From Cristatella mucedo (taxonomy: Eukaryota; Bryozoa; Phylactolaemata; Cristatellidae): a DNA stretch of 64,000 bases. The stretch spans positions 847,501 to 911,500 of the forward strand of contig WPIO01000152.1 in NCBI GenBank assembly GCA_009760855.2, in the 5' to 3' direction. Each line of letters starts with the position of its first letter. Position 1 is the stretch's first letter. Shown piece by piece: positions 47,355 to 59,887 of the stretch. The notes under the pieces are model-generated. The model worked only from the letters and a program-made list of their open reading frames with translations. It made no database searches and was not told the origin of the DNA. The translations under genes were made by a program, and so were the position numbers.

Positions 47355-48179
47355 CAGTGGTACCTCGGCTTACGAGTGTCTCAATATGGGAGTGTTTCGA
47401 GATACTCGCTGTCTCTCGGCCGACATTTTGCTTTTAGTTGCGAGCTAAAATTCGGGTTATGAGCCAGCTTCAGATACTCCGCCGCTAGTTGCTGCAGTGA
47501 ACGTCGCTCTGTGTGGTTACTCAAACCAAGAAGGTCAGGGCAGCGAACGACGTTCCGTTGCAAGATGCAGCTCTACGACCCGGGTTTGACGCCAAGCGCA
47601 AGCCTGTTGGTTCGCTCCCAAACAGACTCGATCGAGCCATTGTGGTGCGTGAACGCACAAGATCGTCAAACTCCGGTGTTAAATCCGACTACGGCAGGAA
47701 CTGCTAAGTACTTGATGTAGTCTATTTAGACAATATCATCGTGTGAGAGTTCATCGCATAACAGATAACAATTTGCGCCTCCGCATAAAGGCCCAGCCAA
47801 TAAACTGAAAGCGCCGTAAGCCTGGTGAAAGGGCAAAAAATGGAGAATAGGATTCAGATATTTATTTTGCCTTTCTCCTCTAACTCTACTAGCATCTTAA
47901 AGTCGTCTTATCTCCACGTTACTCCTGTAAAATAGGATTGATAAAACCCGTTTATTGCAAGAAATTTCATTTTATTGTTTTTAAAACAATATTCGTTATT
48001 TGTAAGCACATTTTTAGTTTAAAAACGCGCAAGAAAAAAAACCATGGTGTTTTTGGGGGTCCGGAACGGATTAATGGCATTTAAATTCATTTCAATTAGA
48101 AAATTGATTTGACATGCGAGTAATTTGAGTTCAGAGCTCCGGCACGTAACGAAAAAACTCATAAGCCGAGTTACCAGCG
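47355..48179. mobile_element. Tigger/pogo-like (TcMar) non-autonomous element
   Basis: The left end CAGTGGTACCTCGGCTTACG follows a TA (47353-47354). The right end reads ATAAGCCGAGTTACCAGCG, a mutated inverted copy of the left end (expected CGTAAGCCGAGGTACCACTG). The CAGTGGTACCTCG terminus is typical of pogo/Tigger-type elements, which duplicate TA. The interior (about 825 bp in all) has only short frames, so it is non-autonomous or decayed. Confidence 0.65.
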
Positions 48180-48189
48180 TTCTAATAAA

Positions 48190-48950
48190 AAGATCGGTAT
48201 GCAAATTGGCACAAACAACAAGAGCAACATTATCTATTTTCTGATGCATCCATAGAAGCTTGATGTCCTTCTGATGACCTGTAAAAGTCAAGGTCACGTT
48301 TTCCAGATTTTCAAGCGAATGGCTTTTTTGGAAAAATCAACAGATTCAACACAACGCACTGAAGCAATATGTCAATGCCTTAACCAAATGCAGGCCACTT
48401 TGTTTTACGGGATGCCAAATCTGAAAAGAAAATGCAAAATATTTTACGCATCAAGTTTGCATGCATTTGGCGGCATATCCAACGATACTTACGACACCAA
48501 GAGTCAAGACAACCGGGCGTCTCCAAATTTAACGTCTCTGGGTTGCAAGTTTACCATTTCGTAAAATTTACCCGTTCCGAAGAAATCTCGTGAGAAACAA
48601 CTCTTGAAGAAACCATATGATTTTAAGCATGCACACGATGAACAGCAAACCTTATTCGGTCGTTTTACCGACATAAAACTTGGAAGCACATACCAAGGAG
48701 CATATACCTTAAGTTTCACCTTGACGAGGTCATTATTAGCATATTATGATTATTGCTAGACACACGCATAGTTTCGTGACAAAGCGTGTTGGAATACACT
48801 AAGCCAGCTTATATTCAAAATTTTTCTCCATTTACTAAGGTTTAATATGCACGCGAGAATGCTAGAATGAGCAGTACACGTAGAGAATCCTACATTACAA
48901 ATTTAAAGTATATTGGATCACTATTTTAGGAGACATGCCAATAGCAGAAA
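48190..48950. other. No gene recognised
   Basis: Unassigned; a 96-codon plus-strand frame at 48274-48564 has no recognisable features. Confidence 0.45.
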
Positions 48951-48952
48951 AA

Positions 48953-49087
48953 TATAATTCATTTGTATAGCACCCTAAGAGAACCGTATCGCTATTCAGG
49001 CGCTTCACATATGCCACGGGGCTTGAGCCCATGACCTCGGCCAGACCTTGGTCGGGGCGAGCACCATAACCACTGGGCCAAACGAGC
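48953..49087 (-). mobile_element. SINE1 copy
   Basis: Minus-strand copy: head ending at 49087, B-box-like GTCATGGGCTCAAGCCC, then the LINE-1-like tail (AAGCGCCTGAATAGCGATAC ...CTCTTAGGGTGCTATAC). Confidence 0.8.
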
Positions 49088-50185
49088 GTGGATACCGATG
49101 GCAAATTTGAATTGGTCGTATCGGAGAGGAATTGCAAAAACCAAGCTATAAAAATATGACAGTGCTATGCACCGCTATGCATTACACACGCAATTCAACG
49201 AATGAATAAACACGGATCTTAGGAATCGTTCCACCATACAAGGCCCTTATGTAACATCACCAAAACAAATCCATCAGGAGAGAACATATCCTAAAATCCA
49301 CTAGTCAAACCCATGCGTCTGACCCACATTCACCAATACAAATCTCAACTCATAAACTACATAAAGGAGAACTAAAAATCACTTCAATTTCCCATATATA
49401 GAATTGAATCAGCACTTGCTAACTGACTCTCAGTGAACGACGCGCTAGTTCAATATAAGTCACCAGTTGACCGGCCGCCGGTACCGCCGCCCGTCGGCAG
49501 CTTCCCGACTGCTCAATGGCTGCTACAGGAATGAGATCAGCAGGATTCAGTAGGTGCGGCGACATCGGACTCCTTAGTCACCCCGGCCCCTGTCGGCAGT
49601 AATTTATCAATACCCTATTCCTAACGATAGTATAGTTGCCGAACGATAGCAACTTCCGGTTAGTGAGCCAATATAAACATACCACTGTAAACATATTTTT
49701 GGCAATTAAATGAAGATTTAGGGCCTTGGATAGCCGTTTACCGCAGGTAGCTACGAGCTCTAGGGGCGTAGCTATGCCCGGGGCAATCGGGTTTCCGCTT
49801 TTTGATTGTTATAACTACCATCCGGACGGCTGACCTCAAGGGGCTGTCACTTTATTGAAAACTTGAATGTTTTTTTTTTATAGGTTAAAATGATTTTCTG
49901 CTTGACCGTTTTGGACTGAATAGCTTAAATTTACCAAGTTCACCAAAATACGCAGTTTAGGTACATTTTTTTCGAAGTAAATTATTTTATGTACCTCTAA
50001 GTAAAACTTAGGTGCAAATAGGTTTTACAAAATAGTTTTTTACCATGTTCTGGTCATCTGCCAACAACCAAATTTTAAAATTACATTTATAACTTGCTTG
50101 TCTTTCAATAGGAAAAACTTCCTTTGTAACCCAGTTTTTTTAACTTCCCCGGACATACCGCTGTAAAGGGAATTATGATCGATTG
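49088..50185. other. No gene recognised
   Basis: Unassigned; a GC-rich patch at 49470-49600 has no supported gene. Confidence 0.45.
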
Positions 50186-50189
50186 GTTA

Positions 50190-50545
50190 GTCGAAAGACT
50201 CAATGTCAACAAGCATAACATGATTAAAGGTGAAACGGGCGTGCAGGGTCAGCATGCAAATATGGCCAGTGTGGCAGTGAACACGGTGTCAGCACGCACC
50301 AGCACGCATAGCCAGAACATTTCGGCGAGAAGTGGAGTGACGTGGCAACTTTACGCTTACAACAGATAAGCCTAGCTGAATAGTATTGCACTAATTTCTA
50401 GCTCCTGATGGCACAAACCCCTAGACGAGCCAGTAGTGAGTTACAGAAGTCAAGTTGGGATATCAAAAATGCATAGAACAATTTATAAATAGTACCCCTG
50501 TTTAAGCAAACCCGAATTTTAGCATTGTTATGTAGCTGGAAGTTT
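50190..50545 (-). mobile_element. LINE family 1 fragment with internal deletion
   Basis: 3' UTR block (50190-50310) joined directly to the C-terminal coding block (ATTTCGGCGAGAAGTGGAGT), skipping about 350 bases present in the nearly complete copy. Confidence 0.75.
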
Positions 50546-50577
50546 GCAGTTGACCTTCATATCCTGGCTCAAATTGT

Positions 50578-51045
50578 AACGCTTACTCACAAGGTCCGCC
50601 ACGGCTTGGCACTTTAGTACGTAGCTGGACTGCTGCAACCGTTTCAACCGCCTAATGCCCTTGAGTCCTCTATGGACAATACAATAGCAGTTGATTTTCT
50701 TTGCTTAATGACCGTGGGCGACAAAAGCTTTTGCTCTGCAGGTCCCTAACTGTGGAGCTCATTTCCTCCAAAAATCCTATTCACTGTCATCTACTATTCT
50801 GCAACTGACTGTGGCATAACCTTTCTAGCAGTCTTGAGCTGCTACCTTCGGGCTACACTTTACCTCAATTGCTCTTCCGACTCAGCTCTGCTTCTCATGT
50901 TTTAATTTTTGCGTGAGATGAAGCCTACTGGCTATCGAATGCGTAATGAAAGCCGAATACGATTGGAGTAAGCTATCGAAAACCCACGTGCGTAGCACCA
51001 GCATAGTCTTTCGAGCTTTGTGGAGCTACACACGGAGATATGATT
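50578..51045 (+). mobile_element. LINE family 2, 3' end
   Basis: Sense-strand decayed copy from CACAAGGTCCGCCACGGC to GAGCTACACACGGAGATA; many substitutions and stops. Confidence 0.8.
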
Positions 51046-51059
51046 TCAGAGAACATAAT

Positions 51060-51170
51060 ACTGGTCGTGGGTTCGAGTCATGCATTGGTTGATTCTTCAT
51101 TTTCTACTGCAAGTGGTGGTGATAGCCGTGAAGGCTCTTCTCTTGCTTAATAAACTGGGCTTTAAAATCA
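51060..51170 (+). mobile_element. SINE2, partial
   Basis: B-box GTCGTGGGTTCGAGTC and body (TACTGCAAGTGGTGGTGATA) without the head, which was lost at the junction with the LINE. Confidence 0.7.
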
Positions 51171-51743
51171 AATTACTTTACGACCAGTCAAGCAGTTTTA
51201 CAGCTTACCATGTTTCTAGAACTGCTAATAAATATGATCATTGTAGGATAAGTGCTAGGAATAACTGAATGCGGGGCATAGATCATCGATTGCAATCGCA
51301 GAGGCTATTTGGGGAAAAGTTGCTACGTAACACCGGCCAAGGCAAACGCTCTGTATAACTGATCAGACACCTCGGACATGTAACACCTGCATGTGCAAAG
51401 TAAAAATTGAGCTACTGCTAAGAAAACTTGCAATGTGCTCCGAAAAATGGTAGTAAGGGTAAAAGGTACGAAGCACAAGCTACAGAGTCGAGAATTTAAC
51501 ATACCCAAGTCCACGTTTCGTGTTTGATCATGGTGAAACGGAAACTAAGGAATACTTTGATCAATTATTGAAGTTTGCTCAAATATGTCTACCGAAGCAG
51601 CAATTTAATGAAGACAACATTATCTGGGATTTGGCCAAGACTAAAGGTCATGGCATGCGAAGTCCATTACAGGTAAAAACGTTAGCAGTTAATTGTTCGG
51701 CTCCTAATGATAGTAAATAAGAATTTTTTTTATTTTCTGGTAA
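51171..51743. other. No gene recognised
   Basis: Unassigned; a 66-codon plus-strand frame at 51520 has no features. Confidence 0.5.
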
Positions 51744-51744
51744 T

Positions 51745-52214
<470 letters not shown>

Positions 52215-52331
52215 GAACACACTTGATGAAGTGCTCACAGAGAACTCAATCTCGGTCTAGGTGCTTTTCATTTACTGCACAGGAAACACGATCGAACGGT
52301 GAGCTGTATCATGCTTGATAAACAATATGAA
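52215..52331 (-). mobile_element. LINE family 1, 3' end (first part of a split copy)
   Basis: TGCTCACAGAGAACTCAATC and the following 3' UTR to AACAATATGAACA. It is broken at 52332 by a family-2 LINE and continues from 54965. Confidence 0.85.
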
Positions 52332-53017
52332 CAGTGTAATGTAATGTATCTCCGTCTGTAACTCCACAAAGTCATAAAGACCATGTGGGTGTTACGCAGG
52401 AGAGTTTTGTATAGTGCACTCACAGCCTAAGCGGCTTTCGGTACGCATTCGGTAGCCAACAGACTTCGTCTCACTCAACAAAGAGAAAGTGGGAAGCATA
52501 GCAGGGTCAGGAGAGCAATTGAGGTAGTGAGTAGCATAGAAGTAGCAGCTAAGGACCGCTGAAGAGGATGTGCCATAGTCGGCAGTTGGAGAGTAGTTGT
52601 CGTTGCGTAAGAATTGTGGAAGCGAGTTCCACAGTCTAGGACCTGCAGAGCTAAAGCTTCTGTCGCCAAATTTCTTTAAGTGGAGGAATGGGACAGCTAA
52701 TTTATTGTCCACACAGGACCTGAGGGCGCGAACACGCTGAAACTGATGCAGCAGTTGAGCTAGGTACGAAGGAGCCAAGCCGTGGCGGGCCTTGTGGGTC
52801 AGCGTAAGAACTTTGCTCTATATCCTTTGCTCAACCGGCAACCACCCTAGCTCTTTCAGCAAAGGAAACACGTGCTCAAACCGCTGGGACTTGAAGACTA
52901 GCGTTGCAGCCATATTCATTGTCCGTTGTAGTGGCATAATAGCTTTCTTATGTAGCCCAGCCAAGAGAAAAATACAAAAATCAAGCCGAGACAAAACTAA
53001 AGATCTAGTTAAATTAT

Positions 53018-54250
53018 TTACAAGCCACTGTGGGAGACAGCTTCTAATCTTGGATAGGGATTGGATGTGATGGCTAGCTGTAGAGGAGTCTTCTGAATGA
53101 AGCTTTTGAAATTGAGGCCGCTTTCGAATACGACACCTAAATTTCGAGCACGTGGTGATGGCCGCACAATAGCATCACCTATTAGAACAGCAGAGCCTTG
53201 CAATTCATTTTCAAGCTTAGGGTGTCCTATGAGCAGTAGTTCGGTTTTATCATAATTTAATTTCAGGAAGTTTTGCGACATCCAGGATCGAATATCGGCA
53301 ACGCAAGCATTCAGTTTTTCAGTTGCCACAGCATATTCCGACGGTTTGAATGACAAATACAACTGAGTATCGTCAGCATAGAAGTGATATCCTATTCCAT
53401 GTGCCTTAATCACTTTTCCAAGAGGTTGTGTATACATGGAGAACAGCAAGGGACCAAGTACAGACCCTTGAGGGACTTCGCAGGTGTTCCTTCTCGTGTC
53501 TGAGACCTGACCCCCACACGACACGGATTAAACACGATCAGAGAAGTATGATTTAAACCACGCCAGTGCTTCGTCTGCCAGACCGATCGTTGTTCTCAAT
53601 CGTTCAAGCAGAACTTCGTGATCAATGGTGTCGAAGGCAGCAGATAGATCTAGCAGAGCTAGGGCAGTGACATTCCCGTCGTCGTTGCCACGTAGAATGT
53701 CTTTGTTAACACGGAGGAGAGCAGTATCAGTGGGGTGCTGCCTCTTGAACCCTGATTGAAATGTTTCTGACATTCCATTATTTTCAATATGTTCAACCAG
53801 CTGCTTAGCAACAATTCTTTCAAGAATCTTTGATGGGAACGGAAGAAGGGAAACTGAGCGATAGTTTGCTAGGTCCTCTGGGTCTAATCCAGGCTTTTTA
53901 AGAATAGGTCCAACGATTGCCGATTTGAAGGACTTGGAGACAACCCCTCTTTCCAAAGAAGCATTAAAAATCTTGGTTATGGCAGGGCTAAGTTGGTCTG
54001 CTAGTGAAGACCACAGAGATGAAGGTATAAGGCCTTCAGGAGACGAGCTCTTTTTGCTAGACTTTATTAAGGCAGCCACATCGCTTGCAGAAACGTCGGA
54101 GAACCTTTTAAGGAAGATCACTGGTTGAGGAACGGCGATTGCTTTGGTCGGAGGGGGCTTAATGGAGGCACGAATGTGCACAATTTTTTCAGTAAAGAAG
54201 GCTGAAAACTTTTTGGCTGAGCCCTTAATATCTGGGGAGTCAGACCGCAC
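53018..54250 (-). pseudogene. LINE family 2 reverse transcriptase
   Basis: Two minus-strand frames, 53528-54250 (240 codons) and 53018-53524 (168 codons), together cover the reverse transcriptase: FSAFFTEKI linker, NYRSVSLLPFPSKILERIV, LDLSAAFDTIDHEVL, then [35 protein letters not shown] and [20 protein letters not shown] frameshift at about 53525 separates them and another ends the second frame at 53018. Sequence resembles family 1 but is clearly a different L2-type family. Confidence 0.85.
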
Positions 54251-54309
54251 AGCATTGGCCAGTAAATGGTTTACTGTCTTACTAATCTGTTCAGTGTCCG
54301 ACTGGCAGG

Positions 54310-54964
54310 AATTCAGCTTTTTAATGAAAAAAGAAGGTAGGTGGCGGGTTGCAATTGTTGTTCGCGAATCGCTTGGCTATAAAATGTGCAGTTTCTCGCA
54401 TGGTTCATCGTTGGAATCGGTTGCTATCAGGTCTTCATCAAAGACAATGCCTCTCACTGTTGTGATATACCGGCCTCCTTCTGGCTGTCTAAACTTGTTT
54501 ATAGAGGAATTTTTAGAGTTCCTCGCTAAAATATGTGTGTGTGACAGGCCGTTACTGATTGTAGGAGACTTCAATATTCACGTTGACAGCCCTAGCAACA
54601 GCCAGGTCCAGCTCATTTCTTGACCGTCTAGAGAATTTTGGTTTGGCCCAACAAGTTAATCATAGCACCCACGTCGGTGGCCACATTCTAGATCTCGTGA
54701 TCACTAAGGATGTCCTCCCCACTGACCTTATGGTGTGCCCACTGACCCTCTCAGATCACTGTTCGGTCTCGTTTACTGTTCCTGCTCCCTCGTACGTACA
54801 GGGCAATGTCGAATTTGCCAAACGACGTAACTTACAAAGCATTGACGTGGACAAGTTTTTGATATCCGTTTGTGATGCAGGTCTTCTTGATCTGCATTCA
54901 GACTCGACCGGCAGCCTCGATACCCTCACTGATGCGATGAACATGACACTCAGGAAACAACATA
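54310..54964 (+). pseudogene. LINE family 2 endonuclease (inverted segment)
   Basis: Plus-strand frames show the apurinic-type endonuclease: VAIVVRESLGYK, VVIYRPPSG, LLIVGDFNIHVDS (to about 54592), then in another frame LDRLENFGLAQQVNHSTHVG, ILDLVITKDVLP and LTLSDHCSVSF (SDH). It ends near TLTDAMNMTLRKQ at 54960, before the linker that is present on the minus side. Confidence 0.85.
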
Positions 54965-55840
54965 GTTAGGTGTGACTCGGACAGGGTCAGCATGCAAGTG
55001 TGGTTAGTGGCAGCATGCAACAGTGTCAGCACGCATAAGAAAATTAAGGAAGAAGCACAGAGACCCACTAAATGCTGCTATAAATAGGTGCGTTTTTAAT
55101 TTCTTTTTAAATGTGGTCAAGTCAGTGGATGTTGTGACGGAACTCGAGAGTGATTTCCAGGTTTTGGGAACATTCGAACTATAGGCATGGTCTACAAAGG
55201 ATTTGAGGTTTGTATGAGGTATTGTAGACTGTTGGATTTTAAAAAGCAGGTTATACGTTGTTGGCCCGCGGGGGAAGTAGATCTGAGAGATAGGCTGGAG
55301 CCAAAGAATGAAGTGATCTAAAAGTGAGCGACAAAACCTTGAAGTAGATCCGCTGCTTGACTGGTAGCCAGTGCAGGTTGGCGAGAAGTGGTGATTTGGC
55401 AACTGTGAAGCTCACGACAGACAAGTCTAGCTGTGGAATTTTGCCCCAGCTGTAAGCGCCTGATTGCACTTGCCGGTAGGCCAGCATACAGTGAGTTACA
55501 GAAGTCGAGACGGAATGTCACAAATGCACGGACCAACGTAGATGAGGTATCCGTATCTAAACAAGCCCTAATTTTAGCAATGTTATGTAGCTGAAAGAAG
55601 GCCGACTTGATTGTGTTGCTGATGTAGTCGTAAAACGAAAGATCAATTTGGATTATGATACCCAGATTTCTAGCAGATTCAGCATGAGATATGCTGGAAG
55701 AGCCGATTTTGAGTGTCAGTCTTTCCAATTTCGGAACCACACTTTGTTTGCCCATACTAGTACTTTACCCAACTAGTAAGTTAGTTTTGACAAAAGCTTG
55801 CTGTCTAAATTTGATGTACTTTCCCACCAAAGACGCCGTA
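54965..55840 (-). mobile_element. LINE family 1, second part of the split copy
   Basis: Continues from 52331: AACATAGTTAGGTGTGACTC, the 3' UTR, C-terminal coding block (about 55080-55490) and the region after YADD (MGKQSVVPKLERLTLKIGSS near 55755). 5'-truncated at about 55840. Confidence 0.85.
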
Positions 55841-55908
55841 CCATGAAATAATTATAGAGGCAAATGATAGCCCGAAATGGTACGTACATTTTTTGAAACT
55901 GTATAAAG

Positions 55909-56079
55909 CAGTGGTTCACAACCCTATGGGGGTCGAACAACTCTTTCACAGGGTCGCCTAAGACCATCGGAAAATACGCATTTTCAAGTTTTGCACGCAC
56001 TAAGGTTATGGTTGAGGGTCGCCACAAAATGATGAACTATACTAAAGGATCCCGGCATTAGGAGGGTTGAGAACCACTG
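55909..56079. mobile_element. 171-bp hAT MITE resembling mammalian URR1-type elements
   Basis: Terminal inverted repeats CAGTGGTTCACAACCC (left) and, reverse complemented, CAGTGGTTCTCAACCC (right) differ at one position of 16. They are flanked by an 8-bp near-duplicate, GTATAAAG (55901-55908) and GTATAGGG (56080-56087), as hAT elements make. Read on the minus strand it begins CAGTGGTTCTCAACC ...CCTAATGCCG and ends with TTCCGATGGTCTTAGGCGAC ...GTTCGACCCCCATAGGG. From memory this closely matches the ends of URR1/SPIN-like hAT MITEs of rodents and other vertebrates. No coding capacity. Confidence 0.85.
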
Positions 56080-56089
56080 GTATAGGGAA

Positions 56090-59000
56090 TCTCTAGCTGT
56101 TTTTAGTAATGTGCATAGGCATCAATGAAGCGTTTACAAAAGCATCGCTTAGCTAGAATGACAGAGTTTTGCTATTTATTGTAACTGTCAGTGATTTTCA
56201 AATTTACAATTTGCCATTTGCCTTGGCGACATTTTCCAACGGTTATATACACTTAGAATAGCATTGTATATTCCTGCTCATTGTTAGCGAGTGATTTGTA
56301 GAGCATTAATTTGCAAGATAAACTTGCAGGTTTCAACAGCCCATGGTTGAAAATCTACTAAAGCGCACTGAGATATTTGAAGTAAAAGATAGAAGCTATG
56401 ACGTCTACTAAAGTTTAATTATTTGAAGATCTATAGTAGTTGAATAAATCCAGGGAACATTGGACATTATGGGGTATTTAAGACAAGAGTTTCCTGGACT
56501 GAGGGGTGAAACCATTCTGCGACATACTAATTTAGTATCTCATTTGCCTTCATTTGGAAATGTTTCAGGCAACATCAGTTTTCATGTGCATCAATAAGCT
56601 TTAACTAATTTGTGCCACGCACCGACGAGCGTTGAAATCTGGATACAATTTTCTCATACAAATACTGTTCACATGCTTCAGAACTTTAGAGATCAAGTGG
56701 AGATTCTCTAAGCTTAGGGCTCTACATCATCCAGATTACGAATGCAGGGATAGTATTCACGTTTCCACAATTGCAACGAGTAAGAACCAGTCTTGTCATG
56801 TTCGGTTGTGAGTGGGTATACACAATTCAATTCGTGAAACTCTCGGTACATTTTCCTCTAGGCTGCACGCTGGGCAGTGTAATTATGTCCTGGCTGCTGG
56901 ACGTGTGTTGGTGTACACCATGGCAGGCGCTGGACCCCTGGAGCCCTCCCTCCGTGTACGTCCTTTAGATGTCCGCTTAAATGTCCGCTCCATTCTACGC
57001 TTGTGGACATTTTATAGCTTGGCGTGGGCTCTCTTCATTTCAGCCATGTCCCTTTACGGTAGGTAAACCGGTATGCATCGAGGCGGAATTTTCAACCTAT
57101 TGTCTGCCCTGACTAGAAGGAACGGCTTCATTGCTGTTTTCAGTTCCTCGGTGAGGCCTAGCACCGTTAGGAGCACAATATTCTATTACTCCGGGAAAGT
57201 CTCAACAGCGTGCTTGCACTGCCAACATTAACTCTGGGTGGGCGACTTTCTATGCACAGCGAGTGATGTAGCAGACGGATATTTTAAAATGGAGAGGCTG
57301 TGTAATCACTCATGCGAAAATAAAAGTAGCCAGTTCACTCTTCAATCTTTTTTTTCAGTGGTTCACATGGCGCAGTCAGTACAAGCAAAAACTAAGCGGC
57401 TGTGAAGGCATCAAGCTACCAATCCCTGCAGTACACAACAAAGCTTGGCCAATCAGCTCAATGCTCCATCGGGCTTCCAGAACTGCCGAATACGGCTAAT
57501 GTCAGCTTCAATGTCGTGAGGGTTGACATTTGATTCGCCTCGGCTGGCTAGAGAAGAAAACCAGCCGCAAATCCTGTTTTAAACTCTGGTCTCGCGAATC
57601 GGCTGCTTTAACGCTAAGATCAGCGTGACTTTCTATCCCGTTAGGTTATGTACAAGAATGCAGGGCACTTTTCCAAACAGCTATGGCTAACAACAGCGGA
57701 AGTTTTATAATTTGGTGGAAAATTTCACCAAGACAAATCAGAGTAAATGTTTAACAGAGCATGGACAGAGCTCTGCTTATATTGTGTCAGTCGAACAGAC
57801 GTCAGATGTACATCACAGAATTCCCTCTACTCATCGAGGAGATATCTACTCAAGGAATGAGACAGCTCCATCTTTCCGGATGACTCCGAATCTGACGGCT
57901 CTTCCAATCGGATGGTTTGCAGAAAGACTGACAAAATATTAGTAACTCCAGCACTTGCTGCTAAAGCTAGTGGTTACCTTAAGCTAGACTAGTCTCTCCG
58001 ATGGGCTGCAATCCGAGGGGTTTCTAGGGTGAGGCAGGGAACGGCACGAGCTTTAAAACCTCTCAATGGTAAAGTGCGGTCGTGAGCTGGGCTCGGCTCA
58101 GCAATTCATTGAGGATTGATCTTCTATCAGGTGCATCATCTAGCGTTGTAAGCTTTTCTAGCTTTTCAAGCGCGGGCTACCAAAACCTGCTAGCTTCCAC
58201 TACGGATCAATAACTCAAGAGTCACTTTTAAAATCATTAGGTGGAAAATAATACTCTAGTACGACTTTAAATATTAATGCGAATCTTTGGTAAGGAATAT
58301 GAATAAATAATACATTTGACAGGCTCTGACACTTGCAGTCAATAGCTATGCTCTCTCGTTTCACCTAATTTATGCATTGGGAGTGCTTCTCTAATGGTTA
58401 TGCACATTACTAAACTAAAAGCAGCTAGAGATAACCTATACAGTTTCATACAACCTGCAGACAATTTCCGGCAATCACTCGCCTCTCTGGTTATTTCAAC
58501 GTACGCGGTATTTGGTAGGGACACTTCATCAAATGTAGGGAGAAATATAATGTCAATACCTGAGAGTAAAAGCAGCTTGCGAGTTATTATCATTATGAGC
58601 CGGGGGTGTAATTGCAAAGATTTTTACCTTAAAATAAATATCGGATATGACGACATTTAGTATTGTCAAAGTCATAGGTACTTTCTTAATCAATGCAATG
58701 CTACACCCAGTGAAATAAGTGAGCAGAGTTCACTGATTCAGTAGGGAATTCCATTCCATAGTTTTTATTTCAACTTGATCAAATGCAAAGCAGGAGCTTG
58801 GGCCCTCGTTAAGTGCCTCACTCAGCAGGTTGGTAGGTTTTAGAATCCACATTGGTAAGATTTTTCGAAGAATGTTGCAAGTTAAATTTGCAGTAGCTTC
58901 ACTTCTACTATGCTCATCACTAATGATATCGAAACTTCACTTGGTCAAATACTTCCCCTTTTGGCTCTTTGTAACTGCGATGTAAATTATCCGGCAGCTT

Positions 59001-59605
59001 ACACTAACAGCAATCCTGGTTATACTTTCAAAATATGTATCTGTGAAAGAAGTTTTCAAAAATCACGAGCAGCGTTGCCTAAGTGTAGTACATTTTCGTA
59101 TTACATTTTTACGTTCCGCGTCTACTCGAAGGCATAGCCGGTCTCAACATGCCGTTCCGAATGGACCATGACATGTTAAGAGAGCATCAATACGCGGCGT
59201 TATTTCAATACTGAAACGGCGTTCAAAATATTAAAGTTACCACAAGAAAAATGTCTCTTAGGTGTTGAAATAACAAATAATCTTGTTCGCTTGGGTCGCA
59301 GGTGGTACAAGTCCGAGATGTTTGATCGTTTATATGGGATATTTACCTTGGCGTCTCGCGTCTCGCGTTGCTCGCTTTTTCCAACTTTGTCGAATGGCAT
59401 TAACGATAAACAGAAAATCGCCTCAACTAATTCTAGGTCGGGAAAACCTCGAGTCTTGTGTACTTTGTACAAATCTGAATGGTACCTTATCAAGCGCTGC
59501 AATACTCATAAGTTCTGCCACTCCAAGTTAGCACTTACCAAATTATGCGCTTCTAACAAGGCTATTGAAAGCGACTTGAAAGCGATTGTGTTCTCGTGAT
59601 GTTAT
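56090..59605. other. No gene recognised
   Basis: About 3.5 kb unassigned, the longest such stretch. Frames at 56771-57066 (65 and 84 codons, plus, overlapping) and 57712-57942 show no domain or splice support. Nothing else found. Confidence 0.45.
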
Positions 59606-59609
59606 TTAG

Positions 59610-59720
59610 CGTCTTTCAGTCTGTAATTCCAAAAAGCAACGCGGACTGAGAGGGTGTTGCGACGGAGAGTTTTCTACGGCGCACTCAAAGGCTAAACGCT
59701 TTCGGTGGAGCGGAACAAGG
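59610..59720 (-). mobile_element. LINE family 2 terminus, divergent
   Basis: CAGTCTGTAATTCCAAAAAG through GGAGAGTTTTCTACGGCGCA and GCTTTCGGT matches the last 100 bases of family 2 with many differences. Confidence 0.65.
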
Positions 59721-59843
59721 ATATATTACCTCTATTATGATTATGTTATTGCGTTAGCAAGGCTCAAATGATCAAGTTCACAGATCAAGATACGGCGAAT
59801 TAGTGGTGCTAAGAATATCAATATAAAATCTACTCAAAATCAA

Positions 59844-59849
59844 TTTATT
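59844..59849 (-). terminator. Poly(A) signal AATAAA of copy C
   Basis: AATAAA on the minus strand 38 nt after the stop codon of copy C. Confidence 0.75.
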
Positions 59850-59887
59850 ATTTGATAGACACTAGAACGTGGCTGAAATAAAAACTT

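Larger units (their letters stand above)
52332..54964 (-). mobile_element. LINE family 2 with 5' inversion, nested in LINE family 1
   Basis: From its 3' tail (GTGTAATGTAATGTATCTCC, 52332) to about 54310 the element is on the minus strand: C-terminal coding region (52392-52778), reverse transcriptase C-part with FYADD (53018-53524) and N-part with SLLPFPSKILERI and LDLSAAFDT (53528-54250), then linker. From about 54310 to 54964 the endonuclease is on the plus strand, so the 5' part is inverted. The coding frames are broken at about 53525 and in the 52790-53020 region. Confidence 0.85.
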
